Source: a virus
Length of the DNA: 35,013 nt
Strand: one strand, 5' to 3'
IMG/VR virus record: IMGVR_UViG_3300008259_000078
Coordinates: 1 to 35,013 of that record
Numbering within the stretch: the first letter of the stretch is position 1; every line of letters begins with the position of its first letter. Made by a program: the position numbers and the translations under genes. Shown here one piece after another: positions 31,772-35,013 of the stretch. The notes below the pieces were generated by a model. The model did no database searches. It was given only the letters and a program-made list of their open reading frames with translations, and was not told where the DNA came from.

Positions 31772-32346
31772 TACATCGTTCCTATCTGTTTGCCAAGCTT
31801 TTCTTTCGCCCTTATGGTGTCTAGATAGCTAGGTCCATGTGTATAGTACCAGTGATCTGGCTCTACGAAGTGAAAAAAGACCATAGCTACTTGATTAGTG
31901 GCGGGCGAGGGGAACTGCTCTCGCCAGTGCCATTGATCGTTGCCAAAGTACGCAAGTGACTGATTTGGTCTGAGCATGTACGGTCGGTCAGCCACCCAGA
32001 GCGCCCAGGGCTCATTTTGGTAGATGCACATGTCTATAGTGTACGTACAGGCGTTATTGTCCCGGTGCTTAAACAGGTTTGCTCTCTCTGTTTCATAGTG
32101 TGCAAATAGTGCGTAAGAAGGTAGAAGAGTGTCACTGTCAAAAGTCTCTCTGGCCAGCGGCAGCACCGATTCAAATGCCTGCATAAGGAGCGGCTCGGCC
32201 TGCGCACTCAAACAAAAACGTCCAAATCCCGGGTCCCAAGACATCGAGCCGGTACCGCGTTTCTTGAGCACGTCTACTAGACTTTTGTGCATGCCTATGT
32301 CTAGTGTTTCCTCGATTATTACCGGGTCTGGTCTGCGTCTGCCCAT
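31771..32346 (-). CDS. 2OG-Fe(II) oxygenase-like protein, 191 aa
   Basis: I chose the ATG at 32346, which overlaps the stop of the upstream oxygenase (TAATG), over a start 51 bases further up. A cupin-like core shows FKHRDNNACTYTIDMCIYQ with a His94-x-Asp96 pair, LRPNQSLAYFGNDQWHWREQFP with a candidate distal His140, and VAMVFFHFV as the closing strand. This is the H-x-D...H iron site of 2-oxoglutarate oxygenases, though the usual downstream Arg for 2-oxoglutarate is not clear. The substrate is unknown. Tandem placement with a second oxygenase suggests linked function. Confidence 0.65.
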   Translation of the reverse strand: MGRRRPDPVIIEETLDIGMHKSLVDVLKKRGTGSMSWDPGFGRFCLSAQAEPLLMQAFESVLPLARETFDSDTLLPSYALFAHYETERANLFKHRDNNACTYTIDMCIYQNEPWALWVADRPYMLRPNQSLAYFGNDQWHWREQFPSPATNQVAMVFFHFVEPDHWYYTHGPSYLDTIRAKEKLGKQIGTM

Positions 32347-32984
32347 TAGTGAAACCACCCAACCACACAGTAACGCAGGCCACTTATGACCGGCCACACT
32401 TTGTGTGTGTACACGTACGTCGAGGGAAAAAACACGACTTGGTTTGTTTCTGGTTTTATTTTTAGATTGAACTGATCAAATTCTATCTCGCCACCCTCGA
32501 AGTCTGAATTTAGGTAGAAACTCATCGACACACGACGTTGAAACATTTTGGCTGCGTCAGCGTGTCTGTCAAAGTGCTGCCCCGTGCCGTACTTTAGAAG
32601 CTGCCAGCCCTCGTTGTCTAGATCGCCACCTATTCCAAACTGCCTAGAGTAGGCGTCTAGCAGCGGCAGTAGACTCGCGTCTAGCAGGTCGCTTAGTACC
32701 GCCAGTACACCACCCGTGGCCTTTAGCTCCGGCGTTTTTGCGAAAGCCGGTATAGACACCGTCTCGACGTCGCGAATTGACCTAGTGAGAGCACCGGCTC
32801 TGTTTTGAATGCCACTGCCCTGCTGGCCTGGTTGCCAGATCAGTTGACGCATCTCTGTAAGACCGTCTAAATCGCGTATAAGCCCGGCGGGATCCCGCAT
32901 AACGTTGGAGTAGCTGACTATGCCCGGAGCCAATAGTTTTCCTTCTATTTGACTCGGGTTAGCGCCTACTGTCACTGTGTTCAC
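32346..32984 (-). CDS. 2OG-Fe(II) oxygenase, prolyl-4-hydroxylase-like
   Basis: 212 residues with a full double-stranded beta-helix signature: YGTGQHFDRHAD (His141, Asp143), RRVSMSFYLNSDFEGGEIEF (151-169), VVFFPS (183-188), then YTHKVWPVISGLRY with distal His194 and Arg204. This order (H-x-D, Y-L-N-x-x-F-x-G-G-E, F-P, H-x-V-x-P-V-x-x-G-x-R-Y) is that of prolyl-4-hydroxylase-type enzymes, which hydroxylate proteins using O2 and 2-oxoglutarate. Such genes are known in cyanophages. The GTG start overlaps the preceding stop (GTGA). The collagen-like fibres of the same phage are a plausible but unproven substrate. Confidence 0.85.
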   Translation of the reverse strand: MNTVTVGANPSQIEGKLLAPGIVSYSNVMRDPAGLIRDLDGLTEMRQLIWQPGQQGSGIQNRAGALTRSIRDVETVSIPAFAKTPELKATGGVLAVLSDLLDASLLPLLDAYSRQFGIGGDLDNEGWQLLKYGTGQHFDRHADAAKMFQRRVSMSFYLNSDFEGGEIEFDQFNLKIKPETNQVVFFPSTYVYTHKVWPVISGLRYCVVGWFH

Positions 32985-33394
32985 TGTTGCACTCCGTTCT
33001 GTGGTAGCACTGCTTGAGGATTAAAGTAAAAAACACCGTTATCGTAGAAGTCACCAATTTCTGGAAGCCAGGGCTGAGTGGTCACGTCTACAATCGTTGG
33101 GCTGCTTTGCAGGGCCGCCGAAAGACGCTCTGTCGCCATAAGAGCCTCTACTACGGCTCCGTCTATAACTATAGCTATGAAACGCTGCCCCGGTATTGTT
33201 GGTGGTTGGTGTCTACCCTGTGGCACTCCCTGTGTCTGTGGCTGCTGCACGAGTGCTGTAATCGCTGTGTTGCTCTGTGCCATGTTAAGCGGCGAAGGCG
33301 CCGGCTTTCCTTCCGCAGCTGCTTTTCTCGCAAGAGCTGCCTGTAGCTCCGCAGAGTTAATCACTGAAAAGCCATTGTTGTTTGTAGTGCTCAT
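32981..33394 (-). CDS. Hypothetical protein, 137 aa
   Basis: N-terminal helix (FSVINSAELQAALARKAAAEGKPAPSP), a Gln/Pro-rich linker, then a beta-rich C-terminal part: GQRFIAIVIDGAVVEALMATERLSAALQSSPTIVDV and PEIGDFYDNGVFYF. The last block (I-V-D-G-x-V-x-x-x-x-x...L-S-S-P-x-x-V-x-V, W-x-Y-x-x-G-x-F) resembles small virion-associated proteins of aquatic phages, so a structural role is possible. ATGA overlap with the upstream gene and GTGA with the downstream one. Confidence 0.68.
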   Translation of the reverse strand: MSTTNNNGFSVINSAELQAALARKAAAEGKPAPSPLNMAQSNTAITALVQQPQTQGVPQGRHQPPTIPGQRFIAIVIDGAVVEALMATERLSAALQSSPTIVDVTTQPWLPEIGDFYDNGVFYFNPQAVLPQNGVQQ

Positions 33395-33666
33395 GACTGC
33401 ACCTGAGAGTTTTCGTTTCCGTAGTCAGTAACGTTTACGGCTGTCCACTTCGGTGGGTCTAGCGGGCACTGGGCGTGCGGCAGCTTAGTTTTTGCCGGCA
33501 TAAAGCAACCGCACTTAGTGCATTGTTTTGTTAGACCAATAAAATGCGGACAACCTTTGCAGATCTCCATTCGATCTGCTTGCAACTGCTCTTCTACACG
33601 TCCGTACTTGCTAATAAACAAGTCCCACGGCCTTGCAGTTTTTGGTTTTGGTGCGTCTTCAGTCAT
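33391..33666 (-). CDS. Zinc-ribbon phage protein, 91 aa
   Basis: Core ICKGCPHFIGLTKQCTKCGCF then PHAQCPLDPPKW: Cys36/Cys39 and Cys49/Cys52 (plus Cys54, His64, Cys67) form a zinc-ribbon-like site. The pattern C-x2-C-P-x-F...C-x2-C-G-C-x-[ML]-x-x-K-[TL]-x-x-x-x-x-x-C-P is a recurrent small protein of cyanophages and related phages, often close to structural genes. Function unknown; nucleic-acid or protein binding possible. AAGGAGA lies six to seven bases before the ATG. Confidence 0.78.
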   Translation of the reverse strand: MTEDAPKPKTARPWDLFISKYGRVEEQLQADRMEICKGCPHFIGLTKQCTKCGCFMPAKTKLPHAQCPLDPPKWTAVNVTDYGNENSQVQS

Positions 33667-33707
33667 GCGTTCTCCTTGTCTTTCGGTGTGCGTCGTGGTA
33701 GTACCCT

Positions 33708-33713
33708 ATCATA
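33708..33713 (-). promoter_or_regulatory. Possible -10 box (TATGAT)
   Basis: TATGAT on the minus strand lies 42 bases before the zinc-ribbon gene, in the 52-base gap after the Hint-protein stop. No -35 match at 16-18 bases. Suggestive only. Confidence 0.25.
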
Positions 33714-33718
33714 CGATG

Positions 33719-35013
33719 TTACATTTTTAGGTTGTGCGTGAGCATGCCCACCGTAAATAGCACGTCGTCTTCCTCCGTGTCAAAAATGTAGGCTATGGCC
33801 GGAAGGTCTATGACTGTCTTTTCCATCACTGGAGTCCACTCCAGGTCAGCAACAGTGTCTCCGCCCCTACGCAGTACTAAATCACCGACTTGAACCGAGC
33901 CAGCGCTAAGAAATGAATAGGTGGTGTGTCGCCTGACTAGTATCGGGTGTTCTGGTGTAAATCGGTCTCCGTTTATAGAAACCTGTATCATGCTGGCCCT
34001 AGTCACGCGTACTTGTTGCACAACTGTCGTCAGCATTTGTACCGGCGTTAAACTCTCGCTGGACCACAGTGGCAGTGAGTAGACGGTCTCATCCGTGGTA
34101 AGTTCTGCAAATCTCACGGAGTAAACGACGTCACCTCCACGTAGGTGCTGCGCCTCCACCGGGCCGTTAGGTGTGGCGACTAGCGTAGAACCGACTATAC
34201 AGCCACCGCCACCACTAGGTGGGTTGTAGTTGTCCTGCTGCTCCTGTGGAGCCGACGGCGGCACCGGACTCGACTGTGGAGGTGCCGGAGTCGGAGCTGG
34301 TTCACCACCACTTTCGTAAATCGCGGGAAGGCTCGGGTAGTCGATGCTAAACGGCGGGAAAGTCGGCAGGGTGAACGGCGGGAACGGCTGTGGGTTGTCC
34401 GGGTAGTAGTACGGGAACGCGGCCGGTGCGTCGCTCGGCGGGGGCGGAAGCTGCGGTGTAGTCGGGGTAAACGGCTCAGGTACGAAGAAGTCAATTGGGA
34501 TAGGCGGAATTGTCGGAGTAACCGGAGTCGGCGTTGGAACATTGCCGCCGCTGCAGTTGCAGCACCGCTGCCCGGCCGGAATGGCGTATTGGCTCGAGCC
34601 GCCTATGTCCGTGCAGCCGAGTTCGGCGCACGTGTAGTTAACTGGGTTAGTGATGGTCCCCGGGCAGTCAGGCAGGCCGCCAGTCGGCACAGGCACTGTT
34701 GTCGGCACCGGCACGCTCGGGGCACAGCCCAGGTCGTCGTACCGGTTGGCACAGCCGTCCGGTGTCCAGCACAGGTACCAGTTGCGAGTACCGCTTGGGC
34801 AGTTACTGTCGCTGGTGGTGTAGTTGTAGCTTTGCGTAGGGCTGCACGTGTTGCAGTTTGCTGCTACTGGCACCGGCACCGGTGTCGGCACAGGCACTGT
34901 TGTCGGCACGGGGACTGGCACTGTTCCCGGACACGGCGACGGAAAGGCGGGGTGCTGCAGACACTGTGTGCTGTAGCAGGTGCCGCTCGCAGACTGGTTG
35001 GTAGCTGACGAGT
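33719..35013 (-). CDS. Cys/Pro-rich repeat protein with C-terminal Hint domain (N-terminus beyond window)
   Basis: The frame is open to the window edge, so the GTG at 34921 is internal. The visible N-terminal part has Cys-rich blocks (e.g. CNTCSPTQSYNY, CPSGTRNWYLCWTPDGCAN, QRCCNCSGG) joined by VPVPTTVPVP linkers, then a long Pro-rich disordered stretch. The last 157 residues are a Hint (hedgehog/intein) domain: GCIVGSTLVATPNGPVEAQHL with Cys1 at 34199-34201, then GGDVVYSV, FTPEHPILV (block B), VQVGDLVLRR, and a final TVGMLTHNLKM with the His-Asn pair at 33731-33736. There is no Cys/Ser/Thr after His-Asn (Leu instead), so ordinary protein splicing is unlikely; N-terminal thioester cleavage or ligation is the expected chemistry. 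Probably a secreted or virion protein. Confidence 0.85.
   Translation of the reverse strand, partial: SSATNQSASGTCYSTQCLQHPAFPSPCPGTVPVPVPTTVPVPTPVPVPVAANCNTCSPTQSYNYTTSDSNCPSGTRNWYLCWTPDGCANRYDDLGCAPSVPVPTTVPVPTGGLPDCPGTITNPVNYTCAELGCTDIGGSSQYAIPAGQRCCNCSGGNVPTPTPVTPTIPPIPIDFFVPEPFTPTTPQLPPPPSDAPAAFPYYYPDNPQPFPPFTLPTFPPFSIDYPSLPAIYESGGEPAPTPAPPQSSPVPPSAPQEQQDNYNPPSGGGGCIVGSTLVATPNGPVEAQHLRGGDVVYSVRFAELTTDETVYSLPLWSSESLTPVQMLTTVVQQVRVTRASMIQVSINGDRFTPEHPILVRRHTTYSFLSAGSVQVGDLVLRRGGDTVADLEWTPVMEKTVIDLPAIAYIFDTEEDDVLFTVGMLTHNLKM
34860..34921 (-). repeat. VPVPT linker-coding repeats
   Basis: GGCAC(T/C)G(G/T)-type short units repeat on the plus strand, encoding runs of Val-Pro-Val-Pro-Thr on the minus strand. 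A related linker recurs near 34681-34716. The linkers separate the Cys-rich blocks of the Hint protein and would give extended rigid spacers. Confidence 0.75.

Noticed and set aside
33719-34201. Intein within a split gene
   Set aside because: Only three residues follow the terminal His-Asn and the next is Leu, so there is no C-extein and no splicing nucleophile.

Overview
The window looks like about 35 kb of a tailed double-stranded DNA phage (Caudoviricetes-like) that infects an actinobacterium. The phage assignment rests on tail-fibre genes and on a phage replication and nucleotide-metabolism block with densely packed, often 1-4 nt overlapping genes. The actinobacterial host is inferred from two WhiB-family iron-sulfur regulators (on the minus strand at 16520-17059 and 18811-19083), a family essentially confined to Actinobacteria and their phages. 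Collagen-like fibres, RCC1 propellers, 2-oxoglutarate oxygenases and a Hint-domain protein together suggest an aquatic, probably uncultured, phage. No integrase, capsid, terminase or lysis gene is visible, so the window is a partial genome and its lifestyle cannot be read from it.

Layout. Positions 1-15419 (plus strand) form a tail-fibre/adhesin operon of thirteen genes. Several are collagen-like (Gly-Pro-Thr triplets), one is a seven-repeat Asp-box propeller, one is a 1049-residue modular fibre, and two are paralogous RCC1-propeller proteins; small linker-type proteins lie between them. Short N-terminal modules recur between proteins, so the set is mosaic. A clear intrinsic terminator (15436-15465) closes the operon. 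A plus-strand glycosyltransferase follows (15490-16560).

From 35013 down to 16520 everything reads on the minus strand. In transcription order: a Hint-domain protein with Cys/Pro-rich repeats (cut by the window end); a zinc-ribbon protein; two adjacent 2OG-Fe(II) oxygenase-type proteins; several small coiled-coil or unknown proteins; then, after a TATAAT box at 30584-30589, a nucleotide/replication block. That block holds a dNMP kinase fused to a UDG-like domain, a ThyA-type pyrimidine (hydroxy)methylase, dCMP deaminase, family A DNA polymerase, RuvC-like nuclease, SNF2 helicase, Cas4-like Fe-S nuclease, Sak4-like RecA ATPase and a DUF669/SSB-like protein. It is followed by a GT-B-like protein, MazG/dUTPase-like protein, DUF6378-like protein, WhiB, a protein resembling the hypermodified-thymine (aGPT-PPlase/5-hmdU kinase helical) superfamily, small zinc-binding and hypothetical proteins, and a WhiB-zinc-ribbon fusion.

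How it may work together. The early block would supply nucleotides, copy and recombine the genome. It may also build a modified base: a ThyA-like enzyme with the Asn-to-Asp change that directs this fold to dCMP, a kinase next to it, a GT-B-like protein and the aGPT/HMUDK-like protein fit a DNA hypermodification route. The tail block would make a multi-fibre adhesion apparatus. One RCC1 fibre carries a cupredoxin-like domain with a complete type-1 copper ligand set, while two sister domains have lost theirs. The glycosyltransferase and prolyl-hydroxylase-like oxygenase could act on the collagen-like fibres. These system-level links are inference. Nearly all bases are genic; the longest gap without a gene is about 210 bases (17458-17667).
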